From Candidatus Aminicenantota bacterium (GTDB lineage Bacteria; Acidobacteriota; Aminicenantia; Aminicenantales; Aminicenantaceae), in NCBI GenBank assembly GCA_030673995.1, contig DAOUYU010000008.1, forward strand, positions 1 through 18,984: a stretch of 18,984 nt of DNA, given 5' to 3'. Position 1 is the stretch's first letter. Every line of letters begins with the position of its first letter. This document shows positions 7,127 through 14,612 of this stretch, piece after piece. Under the pieces are notes generated by a model. The model ran no database searches. It was not told the DNA's origin and saw only the letters and a list, made by a program, of their open reading frames with translations. The translations under genes and the position numbers were made by a program.

Positions 7127-8002
7127 TCAGGACAATGAGGGTCTATGAGCTTGGATAAAATGGTATTCTGTGGAAAAAAACAGTATCTTCGTCCACATCT
7201 TGGAGAGCATATAAGCCTGCTGCCAGATAAAGGCCACAAGCAGCATAAAACCCAGCTTTGGCAAAGGCTGGTATACGGCGAGATAAATCACTGCTAAAAT
7301 GACTGTGACCAGGCCCACCAGAAGATAAAGTGCCCAGGCCCTGAAAAAGTGCTTTCCGATAAAAGAGAAATTTAAAAGCGTCGCTCTTACCGCCTTCTTG
7401 CTATTCTCCACAACAAGCCTGACCCTTACATAATCAAAAAACATCCTGACTATGGAAAATAAGAGAACCAAAACCAGGAATTTAATGTTGGATGAAAAAA
7501 TCAGCGGCCACTCAGAGGAAGCATTTTTTGTCCAGATTTTAAGTAATGCCGAAACAATACTGAAAATCACTCCAAAAACTATCAAATATCCAAGAAGTGA
7601 GATCAAAAAAACTCTGAAAAACCTGAAAAAATATTTGCCGCAGTCACCAAAGAAATTCGCCAGGCTCATTTTCTCATTTTGAGCAACGATCCTGCCGATT
7701 ATACCTCCGTTCAAGTAAATGGAGAGCAGCGAAAAAAGAATTCCAGGTATAAGAAACCATCCTACCAGTGCCGGAAAGATATCTTGATATTTATAGATGA
7801 TATCGCCGAGCCAAAGAAGGTCCATACCTCCTGTAATGTGTTCTGCTGCCAGAGAACGGGAATATTCTCTATTGATTAAAAAATAGATTGGAGTAACGAT
7901 CAAAACTGAGAATATGAAATTTATGAGCCACAGGTAAACCGTCATTCTCAATCTTCTGTTTGCAGTTTGAAATCCCTGTTCAAAAACTCTTAAGATACTC
8001 AT
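7127..8002 (-). CDS. Polytopic membrane protein downstream of the M1 peptidase
   Basis: 291 residues, with about six hydrophobic helices (near residues 24-43, 77-98, 128-155, 172-190, 219-240 and 246-265) and an amphipathic N-terminus (MSILRVFEQGFQTANRRL). No catalytic or transport motif is recognisable; overall it resembles the uncharacterised multi-TM proteins that sit near bacterial membrane-linked peptidases. AAGGAGGGG precedes the ATG, and the gene starts 15 bases after the M1 peptidase stop, so the two are very probably co-transcribed. It could anchor or assist the peptidase in the membrane; that is inference. Confidence 0.8.
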   Translation of the reverse strand: MSILRVFEQGFQTANRRLRMTVYLWLINFIFSVLIVTPIYFLINREYSRSLAAEHITGGMDLLWLGDIIYKYQDIFPALVGWFLIPGILFSLLSIYLNGGIIGRIVAQNEKMSLANFFGDCGKYFFRFFRVFLISLLGYLIVFGVIFSIVSALLKIWTKNASSEWPLIFSSNIKFLVLVLLFSIVRMFFDYVRVRLVVENSKKAVRATLLNFSFIGKHFFRAWALYLLVGLVTVILAVIYLAVYQPLPKLGFMLLVAFIWQQAYMLSKMWTKILFFSTEYHFIQAHRPSLS

Positions 8003-8017
8003 TGTCCCCTCCTTCCT

Positions 8018-10132
8018 TTAAGTCAGCGTTCCAAGGAAATGAAGATAATTCTGTATGAAGCAAAGAAGTTGAGTTGTCAGCTTCAGTATGCCTTTTTTGG
8101 AGGACTTTCTCTTGAGGCTGTTATTGGCCAGGTTGGAGTCGATAAGCCAGATATTGTCCGGGTCGACCTGGGCATACTTCACCTTTGAAGGTTTTTCAAA
8201 AGTAAATTTTTTCCATCTTTCCTGTCCTCTCCAGAACCTTATCTCTTCCGCACCGTCCTCAAAGACTACCTTCAGTTTAATAGTGACATCTCCCCTTACC
8301 CTGGATTCGCCAAACCTTCTGACTTTTACTTCGGTGATGTACAACCTGTTTTCGTCTGATTTTTTTTCCTTCTTCACCATTTCAGAAATTTTTTTTGCCG
8401 TATATTCTTCTTTTTTTCCATCAACATCAAAAATCCCCCGAACATACTTCTTTTTCTCTCTGGATTTAAGAGAGGATACACCATAGTCATAGTTTAACGT
8501 TTTATAAAACAGCTCTTCAAAAAACCAGCTCAGGTCTCTTCCTGTAACTTCGTTTACGACATCGACAAAATCCTGAGTATGGGGATGTTTATAGCGGAAA
8601 GACATATGAAACGTCCGCAAAATTCGAAGCATTGTTTCCTCTCCCACCAGTCTTTCCAGAGTGTTTAAACAGGTCGAAGCACGCATGTAAACGTTCAATG
8701 CGTAGCTCCCTCTGTTAAAGAATTTCCAGGAGTAAGCTGTAATCGGGTCAAGTTTTACGACGTGTATCGCAACAGCTCGATCGGTTTCATGATCGAAATA
8801 TTCAGGAAGTTTGAAAAACCAGGCAAGGGGAATCCTGTTAATTGATATAGGAAGGGTACCTTTTCCATAAGCTTTGGCAGAAACTTTACCGGTGGAATAG
8901 GTGTTTATTCCTTCATCAAGCCAGGCTTCCTCAAACTCATTGTTGGCACAAAGTCCATACCAGTATCCATGTCCGAATTCGTGGATAATGACCATTTCTG
9001 GGGAAAGGACTTTTTTGCTTGCTAAGATAGCCGTTCCAGCAGTAAACAAGGTTGGATACTCCATCCCTCCGCTGCCGGTTCTAAAAGGGGGATCGACCAT
9101 AGTCACAGTCTCGTAAGGATAAGGACCATACCAGAGGCCGTAGTATTTTATTGCCGCCTTTAAGGCCTTAAAATGGCGGTCAATCTGTGCTTTGTGCTCT
9201 GGCTCTATCAAAAGGATCATCTTGACATCCGGAAGTTTGACCTCTTCCACAGGAAGCCGAAGTTTACGCGCGATTTCTTCATACTCTGTGCGGCTCACTT
9301 CCTCATCAGCGATAAAATCACGCTCGACTTTAATAAAATCAGGGTCAGCCGTCCAGGCAAAATCGTGAATATTTTTCTGCCGGAAGGAGTAAGTAACTGC
9401 TTCATTTGCTTTGTCCGGTACAGCCTCTATCTGCTTGCCCGAGGCGCCTACCACGAAATATTCAGGAACAGTGATATGAACGGTAAAATCTGCAAAATCG
9501 GAAAAAAACTCTGAGCTGAGATGATACTCATGGCAGTTCCAGCCCTTCCCCTCCTCATAAACACCGGGCTTTGGAAACCACTGAGCGATAAAATAGGAAT
9601 TCTTGTAATAGCCTGAACGGAGGATGGTTCTGGGGATTCTGGAGTTAAATTCGAGCTGAAGATGGACATCTTCACCTGGTTTTACCGGTTCTGGAAATCT
9701 TATTCGCATAACAGTCTGATCACCAGGGTGGACAGGTTCATCCCGGGTGACAAACTCCATGGTCGGTTTTAAATCTGTCCCGTCAGCCAGCTTAATGTCA
9801 GTAACATCGATCCAGCCCCATTCTCCTTCTTTAACACTTATTCCTAAAGGCCCAAACGTCTCCTCCCCAGATTCTTGAATCGCTGTGCTTTTCTCATTCT
9901 TGAAAGCATTGTAATAGAGATGGAACCACATCTCTTGAACTTCATCTTGAGTTGTGTTGAACCAGGTTATATGTTCTTTTCCATAAAGTTTTTTATTCTC
10001 ATCATCCAATTCCACCCATATCTCATAACGTACGTTACTTATCCTTTCCTCACCTGGCATTAATCCTGAGCCCAAGAACAATAGAATGAATGCGAAAATC
10101 AAGGACTTCATTGTCGATTTTTTATTTTTCAT
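8018..10132 (-). CDS. Exported M1-family (gluzincin) metallopeptidase
   Basis: 704 residues from the ATG at 10132, chosen because AGGAGGGAGGGA lies directly upstream; the frame is open for 47 more codons but without a ribosome site. A basic start (MKNKKSTMKS) and hydrophobic core (LIFAFILLFLGSG) form a signal peptide or anchor. An N-terminal beta domain (about 30-260) precedes the catalytic domain. The substrate-binding GxMEN motif appears as GGMEYPT (356-361). Zinc ligands are in HEFGH (His384, His388) and Glu407 of WLDEGINTY, with exactly 18 residues between His388 and Glu407. The family cleaves N-terminal residues from peptides or substrates at the cell envelope. The last 20 or so residues (TTQLLCFIQNYLHFLG) are hydrophobic. 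The membrane protein encoded 15 bases downstream is the likely partner. The true substrate is unknown. Confidence 0.95.
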   Translation of the reverse strand: MKNKKSTMKSLIFAFILLFLGSGLMPGEERISNVRYEIWVELDDENKKLYGKEHITWFNTTQDEVQEMWFHLYYNAFKNEKSTAIQESGEETFGPLGISVKEGEWGWIDVTDIKLADGTDLKPTMEFVTRDEPVHPGDQTVMRIRFPEPVKPGEDVHLQLEFNSRIPRTILRSGYYKNSYFIAQWFPKPGVYEEGKGWNCHEYHLSSEFFSDFADFTVHITVPEYFVVGASGKQIEAVPDKANEAVTYSFRQKNIHDFAWTADPDFIKVERDFIADEEVSRTEYEEIARKLRLPVEEVKLPDVKMILLIEPEHKAQIDRHFKALKAAIKYYGLWYGPYPYETVTMVDPPFRTGSGGMEYPTLFTAGTAILASKKVLSPEMVIIHEFGHGYWYGLCANNEFEEAWLDEGINTYSTGKVSAKAYGKGTLPISINRIPLAWFFKLPEYFDHETDRAVAIHVVKLDPITAYSWKFFNRGSYALNVYMRASTCLNTLERLVGEETMLRILRTFHMSFRYKHPHTQDFVDVVNEVTGRDLSWFFEELFYKTLNYDYGVSSLKSREKKKYVRGIFDVDGKKEEYTAKKISEMVKKEKKSDENRLYITEVKVRRFGESRVRGDVTIKLKVVFEDGAEEIRFWRGQERWKKFTFEKPSKVKYAQVDPDNIWLIDSNLANNSLKRKSSKKGILKLTTQLLCFIQNYLHFLGTLT

Positions 10133-10202
10133 TCCCTCCCTCCTTAAGGTAATAAATGACGATATAATGTAAAAACAGTAAAAAATGATTCTCTGCCAAC
10201 AT

Positions 10203-10697
10203 TTATTTAAAACCTGAAAAAAAAGTCTGTGCCAGAAATCCAGCGATCGGAGGGAAAAAAAAGACGCATACAAAGCGAATGAGAGTAAACTTCCAGCCCA
10301 GTATCCCTATTTCAAGAGGCAAACGGGAAACCGCCCATAAGGACCAGGCCGTAACAAAAGCAACCATCGTCCCCAATCCGGCTCCTGCTTTTAAAAATCC
10401 AGCCGCAAGGGGGAGGCTGACATAAGGCCCTCCGGGCGTTAAGCTGCCGGCAAGAGTCCCGATGAATATTCCACGCATCCCGGACCCCTCCCCTATCCAC
10501 TTTGATAAAAGTTCACGGGGTAAGAGGACATGAACCATCCCCGCCACAATAAAGGCACATATCAAGAGAGGAAGAATCTGGATTGTTATCCTAAAAGCAT
10601 ACTTTAAACCAGTGACATGCTGGCCTCCTCCTTTAGAATAGCCGATAAACAGAAGAATTATGGCAATAAGAGCCATGATCAGTGTTGGGATCAGCAT
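10203..10697 (-). CDS. Half-size permease of the YraQ/ArsP-like (DUF318) type
   Basis: 164 residues when started at the ATG at 10697, which has AGGAGG 9 bases upstream. An ATG at 10724 has no ribosome site and would place AGGAGG inside the gene. About four to five membrane helices are visible. The central GTLAGSLTPGGPYVSLPLAA and VTAWSLWAVSRLPLEIGILG stretches resemble the permease family to which YraQ and ArsP belong. Those proteins normally have about 300 residues in two halves, so this is one half and would need to dimerise. The substrate is unknown. The gene ends 70 bases before the M1 peptidase start on the same strand and may share its transcript. Confidence 0.72.
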   Translation of the reverse strand: MLIPTLIMALIAIILLFIGYSKGGGQHVTGLKYAFRITIQILPLLICAFIVAGMVHVLLPRELLSKWIGEGSGMRGIFIGTLAGSLTPGGPYVSLPLAAGFLKAGAGLGTMVAFVTAWSLWAVSRLPLEIGILGWKFTLIRFVCVFFFPPIAGFLAQTFFSGFK

Positions 10698-10994
10698 ATT
10701 CGAAGTCCTCCTCTTTTTTTTCATGGTTAGATGTATTTATTTATGGAGTAATTAGTATAAAGTGGGGCTTATTATATGAAAATTTGTATTAAGTTACAAT
10801 CTTAACCAGATCTTTCTTAACAAACCATCATCTTTTCTTCGCAGGAAAAGGGAAAATAACTCCAGCTGAATACTAGAAAACAGGGCATGTGGCGAAGCGC
10901 GTGGTTGGCGACATCGTAGAGTGGATGAAAGTAGAGTGAATGAAAAGAGTCAAGAATGAATAGCAATGAATTGCACAGCTTAGCCCTATCAGCT

Positions 10995-12317
10995 TTAATG
11001 CACGCTCACCCTGTTTCTCCCCCCGTTTTTTGCTATGTAAAGGGCATTATCCGCCTTCTTGAATACACTCTCCCTGTTGTCGCCCTGAATAAAATCCGAA
11101 ACTCCAGCGCTTATTGTTATTTGACCCATCTTATCAAAACAGGCACTTTCTATCACTTTCCTTATCCTCTCGGCTACTACCATTGCTCCTTTTAGATTCC
11201 TCTCTGGAAGTATGATGACAAACTCCTCACCACCGTATCTGGACAGGATGTCTATATCCCTTATATTATCTCTGACAAGCTTCGTCATTCTTTTTAGTAC
11301 ATAATCTCCTGCATCGTGCCCGTGGGTATCGTTTATCTTCTTAAAATGATCAATATCCAGCATCACGAGCGAGAATGACCTATCATTCTTCTCTACTCTT
11401 TTTATCTCCTGATCCAGAAGTTCGGAAAATTTCCTTCTATTGTAAGCATGAGTGAGAGGATCTATTGCCGCCATTCTTTCTGCTTGTTTTTGCCTGGTGA
11501 AATTACGCACGACTACCAGAATGTCTCCCTTACCGTCGGCCATGATCCTCGATTCGTAGTGGTGGCTTTTTCCCTTTAAAGAAAGCTGATACTCTAAGAT
11601 TTGCGTTTCACCGGTTTCTATCGCTCGCTTCACACTCTGCATGAACTGCCTAGCAACTTTTTTATCTAACACATCATAGACACTTCTCCCCAAAAGTTCA
11701 CAGGAGGGCTTCCATGAAGAAAATTCTTTTTCTGGAATGAATTCAAGAAATACTCCATTTTTGTCAAGTCGAAACATTAAATCAGGAATCGCAATGAGGA
11801 GAGCCTCATTTTTCTCTACGCTTCTCATGAGTTCTTCATCAGCCTGGTTTCGTTCTCTGATATCTCTTTTAACTCTCCGTATGCCTACTATTCTTCCTTC
11901 TTTTTCCACAGGAGTCGTGTTAATTTTTTTATAGCCAGGATTCTTTTTTCTGTCTTTTCGGCTTATCAAAAATTTCTTGATCATTCTCCCTGATAAAATC
12001 CGCTTCCGTGTTCCAGAAGATTTCGGTGATTCACTCTCTACGGTTGTTTTTTTAAGCTGTGTTCCAATAATATCCTCAGGCCTGAAGCCAAAAATTTCTT
12101 CTTCCCCAGGATTGACGTAATCAAAAATAATTGAGGGGGAGAATCGAAAAGCCCTATCTCTAACGTTCTTGACCCCAGTCTTAAGTCTAATTATAGATTC
12201 CTTCCGTTCTCTTTCTGTATGTTTGCGCTCGATTTCTGCCCTCTCCAATTCAGCGATCCTCTGACTCAAATTGTTCAATTCTTTTGCCAGCTGCTTTTTT
12301 GTCTTCTTACTATCCAT
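10995..12317 (-). CDS. PAS-PAS-GGDEF diguanylate cyclase
   Basis: 440 residues from the ATG at 12317, chosen for AAAGAGGA 10 bases upstream; a TTG three codons earlier is too close to that site. The N-terminus is a charged coiled coil (KKQLAKELNNLSQRIAELERAEIE). Two PAS-type domains follow (about 50-155 and 165-275); the second has the PDLMFRLDKNGVFLEF pattern. The catalytic domain (about 280-440) has the active-site GGEEF (362-366) and DIDHFKKINDTHGHDAGD. The feedback site RDID lies five residues before GGEEF, so product inhibition is likely. There is no membrane segment, so it is cytoplasmic. It makes c-di-GMP, opposing the HD-GYP enzyme at 2713-4836. Terminal-repeat element DNA begins 23 bases upstream of the start codon. 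Confidence 0.94.
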   Translation of the reverse strand: MDSKKTKKQLAKELNNLSQRIAELERAEIERKHTERERKESIIRLKTGVKNVRDRAFRFSPSIIFDYVNPGEEEIFGFRPEDIIGTQLKKTTVESESPKSSGTRKRILSGRMIKKFLISRKDRKKNPGYKKINTTPVEKEGRIVGIRRVKRDIRERNQADEELMRSVEKNEALLIAIPDLMFRLDKNGVFLEFIPEKEFSSWKPSCELLGRSVYDVLDKKVARQFMQSVKRAIETGETQILEYQLSLKGKSHHYESRIMADGKGDILVVVRNFTRQKQAERMAAIDPLTHAYNRRKFSELLDQEIKRVEKNDRSFSLVMLDIDHFKKINDTHGHDAGDYVLKRMTKLVRDNIRDIDILSRYGGEEFVIILPERNLKGAMVVAERIRKVIESACFDKMGQITISAGVSDFIQGDNRESVFKKADNALYIAKNGGRNRVSVH

Positions 12318-12340
12318 CAATATCAATCCTCTTTAAACAT

Positions 12341-12603
12341 TTAGCCTGAATTATTCATAAAAACTGCCGACACCTTCATTTATCTTCAATAATATTAACA
12401 TTATAGCCCGGTTTTCAGTAAAATAAATACTATCACTTTGTTTGTTGTTATATTTCTATCAAATGTCGGCATTTTTTCCCCTTCGGGCGAGCCGATCTCA
12501 CTGCATCGGCTTCGTTGCAGCCCATTCGCGGTAGTTCACTACAGCTTCATGGGCTGCGGCCTCGCCGCTACAGCAATCTCGACTCGTGAATAATCCAGGT
12601 TAA
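12341..12603. mobile_element. MITE-like element with TIRs, no transposase
   Basis: Imperfect terminal inverted repeats of 18 bases (12341-12358, ttagcctgaattattcat; 12586-12603, gtgaataatccaggttaa) match at 15 of 18 positions. Inside are further inverted pairs: TGCCGACA (12365) with TGTCGGCA (12464), AGCCGAT (12490) with ATCGGCT (12505), and GCAGCCCAT (12517) with ATGGGCTGC (12549). The right half is clearly GC-richer than the left. There is no ORF. The outer TTAR bases are themselves palindromic, so they could be a target duplication. It sits just upstream of the diguanylate cyclase start. Confidence 0.7.
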
Positions 12604-12763
12604 TAGCATCATGTGATTTAGTCGTGGCTCAGCCGAAATAAGGTTTTTCGCTTTAGATATTGCCTCTAATTTGTCTTTTTTCTACGATTAGAAACAAAGC
12701 CCTGAATAGATCTTTTCAGGGGAAATAGACAAAAATAATAGCATCAAAAGAGAGGGATTAACC

Positions 12764-12803
12764 TTGAGAGGTGAAATTTAGGGTGATTTTTTTATAACCC
12801 TAA
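12764..12803 (+). repeat. Dispersed intergenic repeat, copy 3 (GGTGATTTTTT family)
   Basis: It reads TTGAGAGGTGAAATTTAGGG, then TGATTTTTTTATAACCCTAA. It has the tandem GGTGA arrangement of copy 1 and the same AACCCTAA end. It lies between two terminal-repeat elements, 9 bases before the next one starts. Confidence 0.6.
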
Positions 12804-12811
12804 AAACTCGC

Positions 12812-12978
12812 AACTTCTCAATAAGTGGGGGGTAGTAGCTATAGATTCCCGCTACCCCGCCTGCACGGGCACAGGTTTCGCGGGAATGACAATTGAATGT
12901 AAGTGCCTGTCATTCCCGCGGAAGCGGGAATCCAGTGATTAGTCACAAATATAATCTACCCCCAATTATTGAGAACTT
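12812..12978. mobile_element. 167-bp MITE-like element enclosing a REP pair
   Basis: Near-perfect terminal inverted repeats: left 12812-12835 (aacttctcaataag, then a G-run and tag) and right 12956-12978 (ctacccccaattattgagaa, then ctt). They differ by two substitutions and one base in the G run. The interior holds two inverted REP units (12844-12935). There is no ORF. It is likely mobilised in trans. Confidence 0.7.
12844..12935. repeat. REP pair, GTCAT ends facing inward
   Basis: A long unit in reverse orientation (12844-12890, ending cgcgggaatgac) is followed after 18 bases by a short forward unit (12909-12935, gtcattcccgcggaagcggg then aatccag). The long unit carries an extra segment with CCCGCCTGCACGGG between its arms. 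Each unit folds into a GC-rich hairpin. Confidence 0.8.
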
Positions 12979-13052
12979 ACAAAATTTCGCATAAAAAGCA
13001 AACAAAAAATCGTAAATATAAATCTGGCACCTTAAAAAACACTCTCTGAGGA

Positions 13053-13835
13053 TTAGAATTTTATGACAATCGAGCTGAGAAAAAAGAAATCCATGTTTTC
13101 ATGGCCAAGGACTGGTTTGTGTTCATAAATGATTTGAAAGCTCGTTTTCAAGGCAAAATTCCGGCTGATTGAAGCGGAGATTGAAGAATAGGAATTCAAC
13201 CTGTAGTCCGACATATCTTTCCAATTCAAGAATAGAGTCTCTTGATTAACGAACTGAGCAGCAGAAGAGATATTATAGACCAATTTACCTGTAAATATCG
13301 AAGAAAAAAAGGAGGTAGAAAATGTTCTTTCGGTGATTGGGGCATCATTTGTACCGGGTGGAATGATCTTCTCAGAACTGTTTTCGTTGCTCCAGCCAAA
13401 AGCTCCTTCGGAAAATATTTCTATCTTTTCTTCCTGAATCCACGCATAGCCTGCTCCAATAGATAGGGCAAGACGAAAATTATACCCGGCTAATTTATTC
13501 CTCTCAGCCCTGACCAGACCGAGAAGATAGGCCCTGGAACTTATTTTCCGGTCGTATTTAAGGTGAGAATAATAAATCTCTGATATTTTATGATTGTCTG
13601 AACTGGAATGAATGATGCTTCCTTTGAAATTCAATACATTTTTTGCCAGACGAAGATTCTGTTCTGTATCGAAACTGAAGGATAAAGCTCTGTTGTTTCC
13701 CCTCGTCAGGACAAGAGATAAACTGGTGGAGGAATAGTATTTTTTCTCGTTCTTTTTTTCCCCTCTCTCTTCTTCAGCCCCCAGGGGAAAGGCCATAAGG
13801 GAGGCAAGTAGAATGAAAATGCTTACTCGATTTAT
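13053..13835 (-). CDS. DUF481-type outer-membrane beta-barrel protein, start uncertain
   Basis: About 260 residues if begun at 13835. A clean signal peptide (NRVSIFILLASLMAFPLGA, cleavage before EEE) precedes a charged linker, then a long run of alternating strands (YYSSTSLSLVLTRGNNRALS onward). The protein ends in IVIKF, the C-terminal Phe typical of outer-membrane barrels, and the TRGNNR opening fits the DUF481 (YdiY-like) pattern. The start is a puzzle: no ATG, GTG or TTG lies at the head of the signal peptide. The codon there is ATA, with GGAGAAAGAAG upstream, overlapping the TAA of the zinc-protein gene. Alternatives are a TTG at 13871 inside that gene, an ATG at 13961 far inside it, or an ATG at 13796 that would lose most of the signal. 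It appears co-transcribed with the two upstream genes. Function in the envelope is unknown. Confidence 0.75.
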   Translation of the reverse strand: MNRVSIFILLASLMAFPLGAEEERGEKKNEKKYYSSTSLSLVLTRGNNRALSFSFDTEQNLRLAKNVLNFKGSIIHSSSDNHKISEIYYSHLKYDRKISSRAYLLGLVRAERNKLAGYNFRLALSIGAGYAWIQEEKIEIFSEGAFGWSNENSSEKIIPPGTNDAPITERTFSTSFFSSIFTGKLVYNISSAAQFVNQETLFLNWKDMSDYRLNSYSSISASISRNFALKTSFQIIYEHKPVLGHENMDFFFLSSIVIKF

Positions 13836-13993
13836 TCTTCTTTCTCCGTTTTTTTCTTCTCTTTCTTCCAATAATCCATGCACTCTATGTTGCAAAAATG
13901 GAGGACATACTCTTCCCCTTCTGCATGCAAGGCAGCGGCTTTCGGGATATCTTTTTTGCAAACATGGCAGGCAATCTTTTGTTCTTCATTCAT
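13832..13993 (-). CDS. 53-residue TRASH/DUF3330-like zinc-binding protein
   Basis: The ATG overlaps the TGA of the phosphoesterase gene (ATGA), with AAGGATA upstream. The protein starts MNEEQKIACHVCKKDIPKAA and continues through EGEEYVLHFCNIECMDYW to a Lys/Glu tail. Cys9 and Cys12 form a CxxC knuckle. Cys12, Cys34 and Cys38 fit the C-x21-C-x3-C spacing of TRASH metal-binding domains, and the IPKAA...EGEEYV..FC pattern recalls DUF3330. Such domains bind zinc or heavy metals and act as sensors, chaperones or small adaptors. Codon-level reading is clean and unbroken. It probably binds one metal ion in the cytoplasm; its partner is unknown, the adjacent genes being the best candidates. Confidence 0.82.
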   Translation of the reverse strand: MNEEQKIACHVCKKDIPKAAALHAEGEEYVLHFCNIECMDYWKKEKKKTEKEE

Positions 13994-14499
13994 TTTGTAT
14001 CCTTTTCCTTGAATTTTTTTTGAATATTTATCTCATTCTTTTCTTTCAACTTGAAAAAAAGCCAGTTTTTATCTTCCTGTTCCTTTGCTTTGAGCTTAAT
14101 CAAACAATATCTTCCGTGTAATTTATTGCCCCTTATCTCTATAATTCTTTTTGAAGATGTCTTTTCAAGAGGGATATATTCCCCTCTGTCCCAGGTCTCG
14201 ACCGTTCCCGCTCCATACTGGCCTTCAGGAATAGTCCCTTCAAAATCCTCATAGCCCAAAGGATGATCCTCTGTCTGGATGGCCAGCCTTTTTATTCCTC
14301 CCTCCTGAGGGGGTAATTTAGGAATGGCCCAGCTTTTGAGCACATCATCTTCCTCTAAACGTAAATCAAAGTGAAGATGAGAGGCGTCATGACGCTGGAT
14401 AACATAAAGCAGCCCTTTAGATTCTCTCATTGATTTTGATTCTTTGGGCTCTTGAGTTTTGCTGAAATCTCTCTTTTTCTTGTATTCTTTTATACTCAT
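13990..14499 (-). CDS. Stand-alone LigD-type DNA 3'-phosphoesterase
   Basis: 169 residues forming one domain that in many bacteria is the N-terminal module of DNA ligase D. Motifs: RHDASHLHFDLRLE (36-49), AIPK (58-61), EDHPLGYEDFEGTIPEGQYG (77-96). Active-site residues match those known from Pseudomonas LigD by alignment to memory: His37, His43, Asp45, Arg47, His79 and Tyr83. The domain removes 3'-phosphate and 3'-ribonucleoside groups from DNA ends to leave clean 3'-OH for repair. No ligase, polymerase or Ku gene is in the window, so it acts alone here or with genes elsewhere. The ribosome site AAGGTGA is one base from the ATG. Its stop overlaps the zinc-protein start by four bases, implying coupled translation. 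Confidence 0.93.
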   Translation of the reverse strand: MSIKEYKKKRDFSKTQEPKESKSMRESKGLLYVIQRHDASHLHFDLRLEEDDVLKSWAIPKLPPQEGGIKRLAIQTEDHPLGYEDFEGTIPEGQYGAGTVETWDRGEYIPLEKTSSKRIIEIRGNKLHGRYCLIKLKAKEQEDKNWLFFKLKEKNEINIQKKFKEKDTK

Positions 14500-14612
14500 T
14501 TCACCTTGAAGAAATAACTAATAATGGGATAGTCTGAGTTTTTTCTCTTTATCGAAGATAGAAAAAACAAGACATTTTTTTATACCACTCGATAAAGAAT
14601 TATTCAAGGGAC

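Noticed and set aside
7091..7148. Plus-strand ORF with strong ribosome site AAGGAG and ATG at 7104
   Set aside because: The frame closes after 14 codons and runs into the antisense of the membrane-protein gene. It may be a relic of a lost gene or chance; no support for a product.
10698..10994. Possible promoter or RNA gene between the permease and the diguanylate cyclase
   Set aside because: No hairpin with a T-run, no convincing -35/-10 pair and no conserved RNA motif could be seen.
13836..13961. Upstream part of the long frame leading into the DUF481 gene (starting MQKRYPESRC)
   Set aside because: This stretch is the out-of-frame shadow of the TRASH-type zinc protein, which has its own start, ribosome site and Cys pattern.
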